Assembly (NCBI GenBank): GCA_947179155.2
Contig: OX359270.1
Coordinates: 8,410,222 to 8,474,221, forward strand
DNA: 64,000 bases
Direction of reading: 5' to 3'
From: Hedera helix
Lineage: Eukaryota; Streptophyta; Magnoliopsida; Apiales; Araliaceae
Of the stretch, positions 32,844 through 42,436 are shown one piece after another. The notes below the pieces were generated by a model. The model was not told the origin of the DNA. It made no database searches and was given only the letters and a program-made list of their open reading frames with translations. Made by a program: the position numbers and the translations under genes. The number at the start of each line of letters is the position of its first letter. Position 1 is the stretch's first letter.

Positions 32844-33701
32844 TCTTTCAATAACTCTTATATTCTAGTCGCAGTTGACTATGTATCCAAGTGGGTAGAA
32901 GCTGCTGCGTTGCCCTCCAACGATGCAAAGGTGGTGATAAAATTTCTTAGACGAAACATCTTCACCCGATTTGGAACTCCACGTGCGATAATCAGTGATG
33001 AAGGCTCACACTTCTGTAATAAACTCTTTGCGGCGTTACTCGCTAAATATGGAGTCACGCACAGGGTTGCCACCGCCTATCATCCTCAAACAAGTGGTCA
33101 AGTTGAGATTTCTAATAGAGAGGTGAAGAGGATTCTGGAAAAGGTGGTGAATCCCAACAGGAAGGATTGGGCACTAAAGCTTGACGATGCTCTCTGGGCA
33201 TATAGGACGGCCTATAAAACTCCAATTGGGATGTCGCCGTATCGACTAGTGTTCGATAAAGCGTGTCATTTGCCGGTTGAATTAGAGCATAATGCCTTTT
33301 GGGCTACCCGAAAACTCAATGTTGATTTGGACGCAGCAGGAGAAAAGCGCCTCTTGCAACTCAATGAAATGGATGAGTTCCGTCTCCCCGCATATGAAAA
33401 TGCAAAGATTTATAAGGAGAGAGTAAAGAGGTGGCATGACAAGAATATTGTGGATCGGAATTTTTCACCTGGTCAAGCTGTGTTTCTATTCAACTCCCGA
33501 TTGAAGCTGTTCCCTGGAAAACTTAAATCCAGATGGTCCGGGCCTTTTATTATCAGATCAGTGTTCCCTCATGGAGCCGTTGAGTTAGAAGATAACAAGT
33601 CCGATGCTACATTCAAAGTAAACGGTCAAAGAATTAAACATTATTGGGGTGGTGGTATTGATCGCCACAAATCCTCAGTCAACCTCGCCATGTGCAATTG
33701 A
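32844..33701 (+). CDS. Athila integrase core, downstream of a premature stop
   Basis: It continues the preceding frame directly after one nonsense codon. It holds VAVDYVSKWVEA, the second catalytic Asp in ISDEGSHF, and the Glu in YHPQTSGQVEISNRE, then a C-terminal region (LKSRWSGPFII). The first Asp lies upstream of the stop in GIDFMGP. Normal stop TGA at 33699-33701. Without readthrough it cannot be made. Confidence 0.9.
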   Translation, partial: SFNNSYILVAVDYVSKWVEAAALPSNDAKVVIKFLRRNIFTRFGTPRAIISDEGSHFCNKLFAALLAKYGVTHRVATAYHPQTSGQVEISNREVKRILEKVVNPNRKDWALKLDDALWAYRTAYKTPIGMSPYRLVFDKACHLPVELEHNAFWATRKLNVDLDAAGEKRLLQLNEMDEFRLPAYENAKIYKERVKRWHDKNIVDRNFSPGQAVFLFNSRLKLFPGKLKSRWSGPFIIRSVFPHGAVELEDNKSDATFKVNGQRIKHYWGGGIDRHKSSVNLAMCN

Positions 33702-34731
33702 GCCAGGAAGAAGTCAGGTTGAAGACTCTAAAACAAGCGCTAATTGGGAGGCAACCCAATCGTATTTTTTATCTGTTCTTCGCATTATATTTTTAGGAAT
33801 TAGCTTATTTTCGAGTAGTATTTTCAATTATAGTTGGCTCTCTTACCTTCAGCTCTCTTGTACAGAATGATTATTAATGGTGTATTTATTTTACTACAGG
33901 ATAACTACCAGAGAAATGGGCAGTAGATGGGGCAACTTTAGCTGATCAACAGCATAAAATACCACTGACGGTATAGGGCGGCCGCCCCAATTCTCGCGAG
34001 CCCGCCCCAGTCTGACCATATTATACATTAGATTTCTGCAGGGGTAGCGCGCCCGCCCCGTATCTTCGCGCGGCCGCCCTACTTGCCCAGTCCCAGAAAT
34101 TCACAGGCGACACAGAAACAAAACCAACTCGGCCCGTTCACTGGTAAAACCGACCCACCCATACCTTAATACCTAACGTGGTCTAGTTCGACACACCAAA
34201 CGTCAGTCCTCTTCTTCTCCACGATTCGTCGAATCCTCAATACCCACGATTCTTCGAATCCACCAACGCCTCTCTCCATCGGCACACCAAACGCCGATCG
34301 GCTTCATCCTCGACTAGACCATATACGGAGATCCAGCCGTTTCCAACCAGTGTTCAGGCTTCCCATGGCGGTCTTCACGGTTTGCTCCCGCGCAAAAATC
34401 ACCTCCGATCAAGTAAGCCCAATTCGACCGGTCCATTAAATTTTCTTGTTTTCTCGAAAGCAACTAGTTGAGTCACGATACACGACACATGTTGGGTTCT
34501 ATTTGAATTGGGGGTAGTGCTTACAACTATACATCTGTGCTTTCGTGGTTGGGTGTGTTCATTCAATATTTGCTTGTCTTTACCACCATTATTGGAAATT
34601 GGTGCGTGTTTTGCTTGTTTTGGGTTTGTCAGGTTGCCCCCCACCTGTTTGGTTAAAGGCCAAGGCTATTCTTTCCGCAAATACTGTGTTTAATTTGAGC
34701 AATCGACCAAGGCACCTGGGTTATAGTTGCC
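33702..34731 (+). other. Athila post-pol spacer with GC-rich repeats
   Basis: Non-coding. Four CGCGCGGCCGCCCC-type motifs at 33976-34079 match those in the Athila LTRs. Then a C-rich stretch and GATTCKTCGAATCC repeated near 34223 and 34248. It may include the leader or an intron for the third ORF; no splice site is proven. Confidence 0.7.
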
Positions 34732-35289
34732 ATGACATCAAAGCGACGACGGGGTTCTACTGCGCGCTCTTCCCAACCGGTGTATGATGAGACTAGATTT
34801 ATGAGTGAAGAAGCAGGGACGAGATATCAAACGGTGCTCTTGGGAAAGACATTTGTCCTCGAGAGAAGGTTAAAACTGGATGCTGAGTGGGATGGTGAGA
34901 TGGCAGTCCAGATTGCTGAGCGTCATTGGTTGGATTTTACAGAGCAACCGGGTCCTGCTGTTATCGCCGTGGTAAAGGAGTTTTATGCTAATGCCATTCA
35001 TGCTACCAATTGTGTTGTTCAGGTCCGCGGTAGGCCAGTTTCGTTCTCCAGATACACTATCAATTCCTACTTTCATGTGCCAAATCATGCTGACACTCCT
35101 AATGAATATTTGAGTCATGGGATTGAGAAGTACGATTTGGATTTGGTGGTGCGCCGAATATGCCAACCCGGAATAAAGTGGACGCGGAAAAGTGGTACCA
35201 ACAAACATTCCACCTTTCCTCAGACAGCTCTGAGTAAGTACGGGAAGGCGTGGTTTAGTTTTCTCTGCTCCAATTTGATGTCAACTTAA
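34732..35289 (+). CDS. Athila third ORF, N-terminal part (plant transposon protein-like)
   Basis: ATG at 34732 (MTSKRRRGSTARSSQ). A basic N-terminus is followed by VVKEFYANA, VQVRGRPVSFSRYTIN and a YFHVPNHADTP segment, resembling the 'putative plant transposon protein' domain often found after pol in Athila-type elements (recalled, not searched). No signal peptide or membrane segment is visible in this part, so an envelope role is not supported. A TAA at 35287-35289 interrupts it; the same frame resumes immediately. Confidence 0.75.
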   Translation: MTSKRRRGSTARSSQPVYDETRFMSEEAGTRYQTVLLGKTFVLERRLKLDAEWDGEMAVQIAERHWLDFTEQPGPAVIAVVKEFYANAIHATNCVVQVRGRPVSFSRYTINSYFHVPNHADTPNEYLSHGIEKYDLDLVVRRICQPGIKWTRKSGTNKHSTFPQTALSKYGKAWFSFLCSNLMST

Positions 35290-35901
35290 CATCAAACCGA
35301 AGTAACTGTGGACCGGGCTGTCTTGTTATATGCTTTAGTACTCGACACCAATATCGATGTGGGATCGGTAATTCAAGAGTTTATCCAAAAGTTCCTTAGC
35401 GGCAAAACTACGGGCAGTTTACCTTTCCCATCATTGATAACGGGTTTATGTCGGCTTGCTGGGGTCCAGTGGGGTGTTGATGAAGCATTGCAACTGCCAA
35501 TGGCGGCAATTGATCATGGCAATATTGAGCGTTATCGGGTTTGGGATGGTGCCGAATCCCACCCGAGAGGTGTGGGATTTCGTGGTGTCCAAAATGCCCC
35601 CATCGACGACCACCTACCACAAGCACAACCGCCTTCGTTGGAGTCCTTACAGCTTACCGTCGACAGAATTGAACGTAAGGTGGATCGACAGACCCGTCGC
35701 CAGAACAGACGCATGGATGCCATGGCGCGTCGTGTGGATGTTATGTTCCAGTTTAACTTGTTGTTTGCTAATACGCTATCTCAAATCCACTCTGGTGGTG
35801 GTGCAAGTTCCAGTTCTGGCTCAGTCCAATTTCCTGCTCCTCCAGAACTTCCAGCATATCTAGATGATTCTCCTGATGAGGAGAATGCAGATGATGATTG
35901 A
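35290..35901 (+). CDS. Athila third ORF, C-terminal part after premature stop
   Basis: In frame with the previous part. DRAVLLYALVLDTNIDVGS, then SLITGLCRLAGVQW, are typical of the same domain. A basic, Arg-rich predicted helix (IERKVDRQTRRQNRRMDAMA) and an acidic tail with DDSPDEENADDD follow. No clear transmembrane helix. Stop TGA at 35899-35901. Its function in the element is unknown. Confidence 0.72.
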   Translation, partial: HQTEVTVDRAVLLYALVLDTNIDVGSVIQEFIQKFLSGKTTGSLPFPSLITGLCRLAGVQWGVDEALQLPMAAIDHGNIERYRVWDGAESHPRGVGFRGVQNAPIDDHLPQAQPPSLESLQLTVDRIERKVDRQTRRQNRRMDAMARRVDVMFQFNLLFANTLSQIHSGGGASSSSGSVQFPAPPELPAYLDDSPDEENADDD

Positions 35902-37091
35902 CCATTTTACTAGGGGAGTCCTCTGTTTTATATTTTAATTGTTCGTTATTTTTGTTTATTGTTTGCATGAGGACATTGCTTCCCTTAGGTTTGGGGGTGT
36001 TATCTTGTTTTTGTTTGCCTGTGTGCATTGCATTGTCATTTTTTTTTTATACATTTCGGTAGAGGCATTTAGTCATGTTAGTGCGTCTTGCATAAAGCGT
36101 GTTGCATTTAGGGTAAGAGTTTGAGCAATGGATTGATAGGAGTAATTTAATTTGTTGGTCAATGATGAACACTGTGATTGTTCACAGATAGATTTCATGA
36201 GATGGATATAGATTGTGAATTTGTGAGTGGTCTAATACTTGTTTTGTGATACTTGAGACCCTTGTCGAATTTTTTTTTTTTTTTTTTTTTGCACATATTC
36301 GAGGCATTAACTTAGTTAAATTTAGAATAGACTATGAAAGGGGGTGCTGGCAGGGGATATATAATTGTTGTCTTATACATGAGCATGTCACAAGTGTTTG
36401 GTAACCTGCTTCAATGTCCATCGTCTCTAAAAAAAGATTAAAAAGAAAAAGAAAAAAAAAAGAGAAAAAGAAAAAAAATTATAGTGTTGGGAACTAAAAT
36501 ATTTCGATGGTTAAAAGCAGCTTGGCTAGTTTATTTCTGTGGCCTTTGTTACTTGAACGAGTAAGCCCTTAGGAGTGTCTTTACACTTGGTGCCCTAAAA
36601 CCAACTGGTTTGGGAGTCATTGGTGGAAAGTTCACTATAGGGTAACTTTGAAAAGCCTAAGAGAATTAAACATTGCACATGCCAAGAAAAAGAGGCGAGA
36701 TGGAGCGTCAAAACGCACTCGCAATGTGGTGCTAAAAAGTAAAAGATGTGATAATTGAGTTCAAGGTGCATGTATTGAGTATACATTTATTATATGTTGA
36801 TTGCTGAGTATCCTTATTCATTTGTCTAATTGAGAAGATATGTTTAATGCGGGCGAATTCACATACACACTGAAGGGGTGAAAAGTGAATAAAATGGGTA
36901 AAAGGACAATTCATAGATAAGCATAAAGTTGTTGTGTTGTGGAATCATTTGTAACAATTTCTGAGGCTACTTGTTGAATTACTAATTGGTTTGTTGCTCG
37001 AATAGTAGTAAGTTGCATCATGTCAGTTTTTGTTTAGTTTGTGCATGATAGTTTGTTTGGGGACAAACAATAGTTCAAGTTTGGGGGTATT
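35902..37091 (+). other. Athila 3' untranslated region with two PPT-like tracts
   Basis: Non-coding. A PPT-like TTAGGTTTGGGGGTGTT lies at about 35985-36001, a T22 tract at about 36269-36290 and an A/G-rich tract at 36427-36478. The PPT adjoining the LTR is AAGTTTGGGGGTATT at about 37077-37091. Confidence 0.75.
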
Positions 37092-38440
37092 TGATGAGTG
37101 GGTTAAATACCTACGAATTTAGTACTTGAAAATATGAATTGGTGTTTGTTTTTACGTGTTGCAGGTTACTTTTGATGTAGTCTTGTCGTTTTGCAGGAAT
37201 TATCACGTTGGAGCAGAAACTGGACATTCGGAGCGAAAGCGGATGAAAATTGGCAAATCTGGCATCATCGCGCGGCCGCCCCACATTATCGCGCAGCCGC
37301 CCCCACCTATGCAGTATTTTGGCTGGAATCCTGGAAGTATCGCGCAGCCGCCCCGTCCGGCGAGAAGGTTTTGCGCGTAAATTCTGGGCTGGGCAATTAA
37401 GGAAAAAGAGATGCGATTCCGTGGGAAGTTAGGAAAAGCTGATGAGGAGTATAAATAGGAGTTATATAACCCTAACTCAAGGATGAGAGAAGGGCGGCTA
37501 GAGCTTTCAGATCAGTGCAATTGAAGGCTAGAAACTGGAAGAATACAACTGAAGGAGATCAAAGTAACAGAACAGGAGGAGATTAAAGCGTTCATTCTTA
37601 TTTCTTCTCTATTGATTTTGTATTTTGATACTCTTTGATGTTGAATACTTTTATAACTATGGTCTTTAATTATTTTATGATGAACTAAATTCTCGTTTAA
37701 GATTACAATGGAACCCAATGCATAGTTTAAATTAAGTTTGTTTTTGGTTGTCTTATGATGAATGTAACTGGATTGTCTATCATACTTGTGTTTAACTTTA
37801 ATTATTTGGCCAGTAATTAGTGGGGTAATTTATATGAACTCGATGGACGGAGTATAGATTCAGACCTTGGTGTGATAGCGTATGATTGTAGTTTCTACGA
37901 TGATAGGAATTATGATTTGTAAATAGGTTAGAAATATGCCTATTTGCCATATGTGATTATGAAAAGAATCTGCATGTAAATCTTCTTTAATATAATTCAC
38001 ATAGAGATATAGTGTTTTAATTAATTTAGATGCTCTACGTAGTTCTATTCCTTAACTGGTAGAATTGAGTTGAATTGTTTATGTGTGTTCGAAAGACGCA
38101 TGTGAATATTATAAAGAATTCTTAATTAACAATCCAGCATATTCAATATGAAATAACTAGAGTGAATGATATTTAGATGAAGCATTGGGGGAAGTTGTAA
38201 TCTTAATCATTTAAACATATTATCTAATCGTTGATAATTAGTTCTATTTAATTTTAAGTTATTTTCAATAAATCAGAAGCAATCTCAAAGTGTTAGTTTA
38301 GTTAAGATTAGTTTAATTGGAAAATTAATAGTTGATAGGTATCAATTATAATCTCTGTGGGACGATACTCTTCTTGTCACTTACTACAGTTTGATCACGT
38401 ATACTTGCGTGTTAAACCTAGGGTTAAAAAAGAGGTAACA
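37092..38440 (+). repeat. Athila-type LTR, right copy
   Basis: 1349 bp, near-identical to 25819-27187 but lacking one 21-bp unit of the GC-rich block (three CCGCCCC motifs instead of four) and with one extra C. Preceded by a PPT, so it is a true 3' LTR; followed by CCCAT (38441-38445) and chromoviral RT, as in the left copy. Confidence 0.92.
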
Positions 38441-38445
38441 CCCAT

Positions 38446-39657
38446 GTTCTTTTTGTCAAGAAGAAGGACGGGAGTATAAGATTGTGTATTGACTACGGAG
38501 AGTTGAATCATGTCACCATCAAAAACAAGTACCCGTTACCTCGTACTGATGACATGTTTGATCAATTGCAGGGTGCTCAACATTTCTCAAAGATTGATCT
38601 CCGCTCTGGATATCATCAGTTAAAAGTTAAAACTGATGACATTCCAAAGACTGTTTTCAGAACCCGCTACGGGCATTATGAGTTCTTAGTCATGCCTTTT
38701 GGACTAACAAATGCTCCTGCAGCTTTCATGGACATGATGAACCGGATATTCAAAGAATATTTGGATCATTTTGTAGTTGTCTTTATTGATGACATTCTTA
38801 TATACTCCAAGAGTCGTGAGGATCATGAACAACACCTGAGATTAATACTCCAAAAGCTACGTGAGAACAAGTTGTATGCCAAGTTGAAGAAATGTGAGTT
38901 TTGGCTTAAGGAAGTCACGTTCCTTGGGCATGTGATTTCCAGTCAGGGAATATCAGTTGATCCTGCAAAGATTGAAGCAATATTAAATTGGGAGCAACCT
39001 CGATCAGTAACTGAAGTCCGAAGTTTTTTGGGTTTAGCTGGTTATTATCGGAGATTCGTAGAAGGATTTTCTCGAATCGCCACTCCATTAACTCAGCTGA
39101 CTCGGAAAAGTACAAAATTCATATGGAATGAGGAATGCGAGAAGAGTTTTCAAGAACTTAAGAAGAGACTTATTTCAGCTCCTGTTCTGACTATACCATC
39201 AGGATCGGGGGAATTTGTTATCTACAGCGATGCTTCAGGCAAAGGTCTAGGCTGTGTACTTATGCAACATGGAAAAGTTATAGCCTATGCCTCTCGACAA
39301 CTCAAAGATTATGAGAAAAATTATCCTACTCATGATTTAGAGTTGGCAGCAGTTGTTTTCGCATTGAAAATCTGGAGGCACTACTTGTACGGAGAGAAAG
39401 TGGAAATCTTCACGGATCACAAAAGCCTCAAGTATTTCTTCACCCAGAAGGAACTCAACATGCGGCAACGACGTTGGCTTGAGCTATTAAAGGATTACGA
39501 CCACACCATCCAGTACCACCCAGGAAAAGCAAACGTTGTAGCTGATGCTTTAAGCAGAAAATCTTATGCGAGTACAAGTGCAATGTTGACTACGCAAAAA
39601 TGTATTTTGTACGATTTACAAAAGATGGAGATAGAATACTTACGAAGACGATATTGA
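38446..39657 (+). pseudogene. Chromovirus RT-RNase H fragment, copy 2
   Basis: Duplicate of 27193-28404 at an offset of 11253 bp, with only a few substitutions seen by eye (CIDYGELN for CIDYRELN, KNKYPLPRTDD for KNRYPLPRIDD). Same non-homologous join to Athila gag DNA at about 39634 and the same terminal TGA. Confidence 0.92.
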
Positions 39658-39715
39658 ACGTAGATTCCATCGAATTCGACATTTCATTCAAGAAACGTTG
39701 AAAAATCAAGAGAAA

Positions 39716-39956
39716 ATGGCGGACGAAGAACAAAAATCATTGAGAGATTTTGCAATGCCTCAGGTCACGGAGATACAGTCGAGCATCCAAAGGCCCGCCA
39801 TCACTGCCACAAATTTCGAAATTAAGCCAGGAACAATCCAGATGCTTCAAAATTCGGTTCATTTTGGGGGTTCACCAAGTGATGATCCAAGCGAGCACTT
39901 AGTGAGTTTTTTTAGAGATTTGTGATACATTCAAGTTTCATGGAGTCAGTGAAGAT
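39716..39956 (+). pseudogene. Athila Gag N-terminus, copy 2, truncated
   Basis: Duplicate of 28463-28703 including the T7 slip. It ends at GTGAAGAT (39949-39956), where the sequence switches to the reverse-strand R-family LTR. Confidence 0.88.
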
Positions 39957-41893
39957 ATCCCCAATATCATCTTTGTATTATTATTATTTTTGTTATAATT
40001 TTAAATTAGTTTTTAAATATTGAAATTAATTAAATTTAACCCGAATGACATTTCTGTAAATAAGTTGAAAACTGATCCGAGGGCAAAATAGTAATTTCGC
40101 CAAAAAAAAACACGGAGGGACAGTATTGTAATTTCCCCGGAAACTTACTCCCGCGCATTGCGCGCTTAATAGCAACCACGGACCGAAACGGTGTCTTTTT
40201 TGAAAAGTCGGTGACAGCTTCCACGCATAACGCGTGGAAGAAATTCTTATTTTCGCCAAACGACGTCGTTTGGCTCCGCGTCCGGCAGTGAACAGTAGCT
40301 TGCGCGCATTGCGCGGAAACCCTTTAATTTTTTTCCCTTTGCAGAACGTGAATAATGTTCTGGCAATACACACTTTAAATAAAAATATACCATCAAGTAA
40401 GCTTTAAATCCTCAATAAAAATCCAAAAAAATTACTAATAACTTAATATCAATTTATAACATGAAAATTTAATTTTTCATGATTTAATATCATTCTTTTT
40501 TTATAAAAAATTTTACATCACATAAACTACCACAAATCATAACTTTTTGTATATAAATATATTTTGAGTGATTCAAGCTTTGTTTTTCTCATGATTTAAT
40601 GTTCTATAATATTATAACATTAAATCTAAATTTTATAAAAATATTTTTGGGTCATAAATTCCAAGACTTGATTATACACTACTAAACACATATTTTAGCA
40701 TACAAAATCTACCAAAATACAAATCAAACATATTAAACTCAAGCATGGCATAAATATTATCACTACACATTATTAACTATATTAACATATTTATACTCAC
40801 ATATTAGTTTATTTAATTTAAAAACAAAAATAAGATTTAGAATAACCATTACCTTGATTTAATGTCTATTCTCCTTTTTCTTCCAAAATAGGTGGTGAAT
40901 CTTGAAGACATAAACCAAGAACTCATTCTCTTGGTATTTTTGCTCTCAAAATATTTTTCTACACTCTCAAATGCTCTCTAGCTTGCAAAGTAGAAGAAGA
41001 AGGAATGACCAACATAAACTCCTAAATTGTAAGTATACTTACAATTTGGATAGATATAAAATCTATATCTATTAAAATTGCCATCATGAGATAGCAAGGA
41101 TACTTACACAAGCTAACATATTAGGTGAAAAAAGGCATGGTTTCATGTACTACAAAAATAAAACAAGCAATCATTTATTAAATAAATGAAAAATAAAATA
41201 AAAACAAAATATCACTTTTTCTCTCTCTTCCCTATGATGCTCGGCTGACTTGGGACTTGTCCCAAAATGATAATCATTTGTTTACTTTTGAATAATTAAT
41301 AAGTTATATAAAGTATTTTCCAAGTTGGCCAATTATTGGGCTTTATTTAAAATACCAATTGGGGTTCTATTAAATTGGTTGGGCTACTAATTTGTCAAAT
41401 TTTATTATTCTCCACTTGGGCTACTAATTAACCCATGTTGGGCTAATTTAATAATTTACACATTAATTATTCAATCCATGATTAAATAAATAATTAGATT
41501 GAATAAATAATTAAATATTCTAACCCATTAGTATTAAATTACTAAATGGACTAATAAATATTATTATTAATATTTCACATTATTTACATTAATTAATAAT
41601 CATATTAATTAATTTATTATATTTAATTAACTCATTATATTCAATTTAATTAAATATTTAATTAATAGAAAATTTATCAATTATTTTGATATTAAAATTT
41701 TAGGGTTTGTTCACTAATTTAATAACATATTAGTGACCCCCTTTAATTAATTCTAGTAATTAATTACATAATCATTTAATTACGTAATTAATTAATCACA
41801 TAAAAAAGATTTAAATAATCTCGTAAAACTAACTCGTTGGAAATTAAATTAATAATTTAATTAATAATGACGTGGAAATTCTAGGACATTACA
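39957..41893 (-). repeat. R-family LTR, 5' portion (reverse strand)
   Basis: Reverse complement of sequence homologous to 55338-58086. Shared text includes the CCAAGTCAGCC / GGCTGACTTGG region (41229 and 56764), CCCAACATGGG-type words and the cluster of CG-rich palindromes (40151-40316). The outer end is GACATTACA. The inner breakpoint at 39957 matches the point where the 76-bp tandem repeat starts in the full-length LTR. Confidence 0.85.
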
Positions 41894-42067
41894 ATTATAA
41901 TACTCAGTGATAAAAGTATGTTAACATATGGTATTATACTGTAGCACGCGGTATTTTACAGTAGTACATGGTATTGCATAGCAGCACACAGTGGCCTACA
42001 AACTAGCTCTACCACCAAACATGGTAGCACACAGTAGTACATGGTTTTACAGTAGTACATGGTATTT
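41894..42067 (+). repeat. Rearranged LTR/pol scar in element A
   Basis: 41894-41992 continues the 5' LTR of element A. At about 41993 it switches to GCCTACAAACTAGCTCTACC, a piece from the end of pol, then at about 42024 back to GTAGCACACAGTAGTACATG LTR repeats, then at 42068 into pol again, where the same GCCTACAAACTAG text recurs (42094). Confidence 0.8.
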
Positions 42068-42436
42068 AAAATCCTTGACCGAATAGGAACTGTGGCCTAC
42101 AAACTAGTTCTACCACCAAACATGTCCCGCATTCATAACGTTTTTCACATATCTATATTACATAAATATGTGAAAGACCAAATCACATTATTGAGTTGGA
42201 GCTAGATGAGATAACAGAAGATTTAACGTATGAGGAAGTACCTGTCAAGATCTTGGATAAGAAAGAGCAGATCTTACGCTCAAAAATTATACCTCAAGTC
42301 AAGATTTAATGGAAAAACTAAGATACTGAGAAAATGACCTAAGAGTTAGAATTTGAAAAGAGAGCTAAGTATCATGATCTCTTCGAAATGTCAGGTACGT
42401 AAGTTTTGAGGACGAAATTTCATTAGTAGGTGAGGA
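42068..42436 (+). pseudogene. Chromodomain end of pol, element A
   Basis: Nucleotide homology to 3360-3727 of element 1, from ATCCTTGACCGAATAGG through the HNVFHIS region and chromodomain to GACGAAATTTCAT. In-frame stops (TTAATGG, ACCTAAGAG) and an indel near 42180 destroy it. Its purine-rich end, AGTAGGTGAGGA, is a weakened PPT. Confidence 0.85.

Larger units (their letters stand above)
28382..38440 (+). mobile_element. Athila-type Ty3/gypsy element 3, lacking its 5' LTR and PBS
   Basis: Internal region with gag, pol, a GC-rich spacer, a third coding region, PPT and 3' LTR. RT/RNase H text (KKDAKPRLIRWILLLQEFDL, ADHLSRLE) and the extra ORF after pol suggest the Athila lineage. Internal DNA begins abruptly at about 28382 after chromoviral RNase H, so the usual 5' LTR, PBS and leader are missing there. 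The same junction recurs at 39635, showing a tandem duplication. Broken by a frameshift in gag and stops in integrase and in the third ORF. Confidence 0.85.
20347..41893 (-). mobile_element. R-family LTR, reverse strand, split by later insertions
   Basis: The left piece 20347-21139 begins TGTGACGCCCCC, the reverse complement of an LTR end like GGGGTCGTCACA at 59916. The right piece 39957-41893 ends GACATTACA, the reverse complement of an LTR start like TGTAATATCC at 55338. The pieces are flanked by GTTAT (20342-20346) and ATTAT (41894-41898), a 4/5 match; removing the segment restores the LTR of element A exactly. No R internal region is present, so it looks like a solo LTR. Compared with 55338-59916, about 1 kb of its middle is missing. 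Confidence 0.82.

Noticed and set aside
34732..35901. Envelope gene of a plant retrovirus-like element.
   Set aside because: Position fits, but no signal peptide, cleavage site or membrane anchor is visible; called a third ORF of unknown role.
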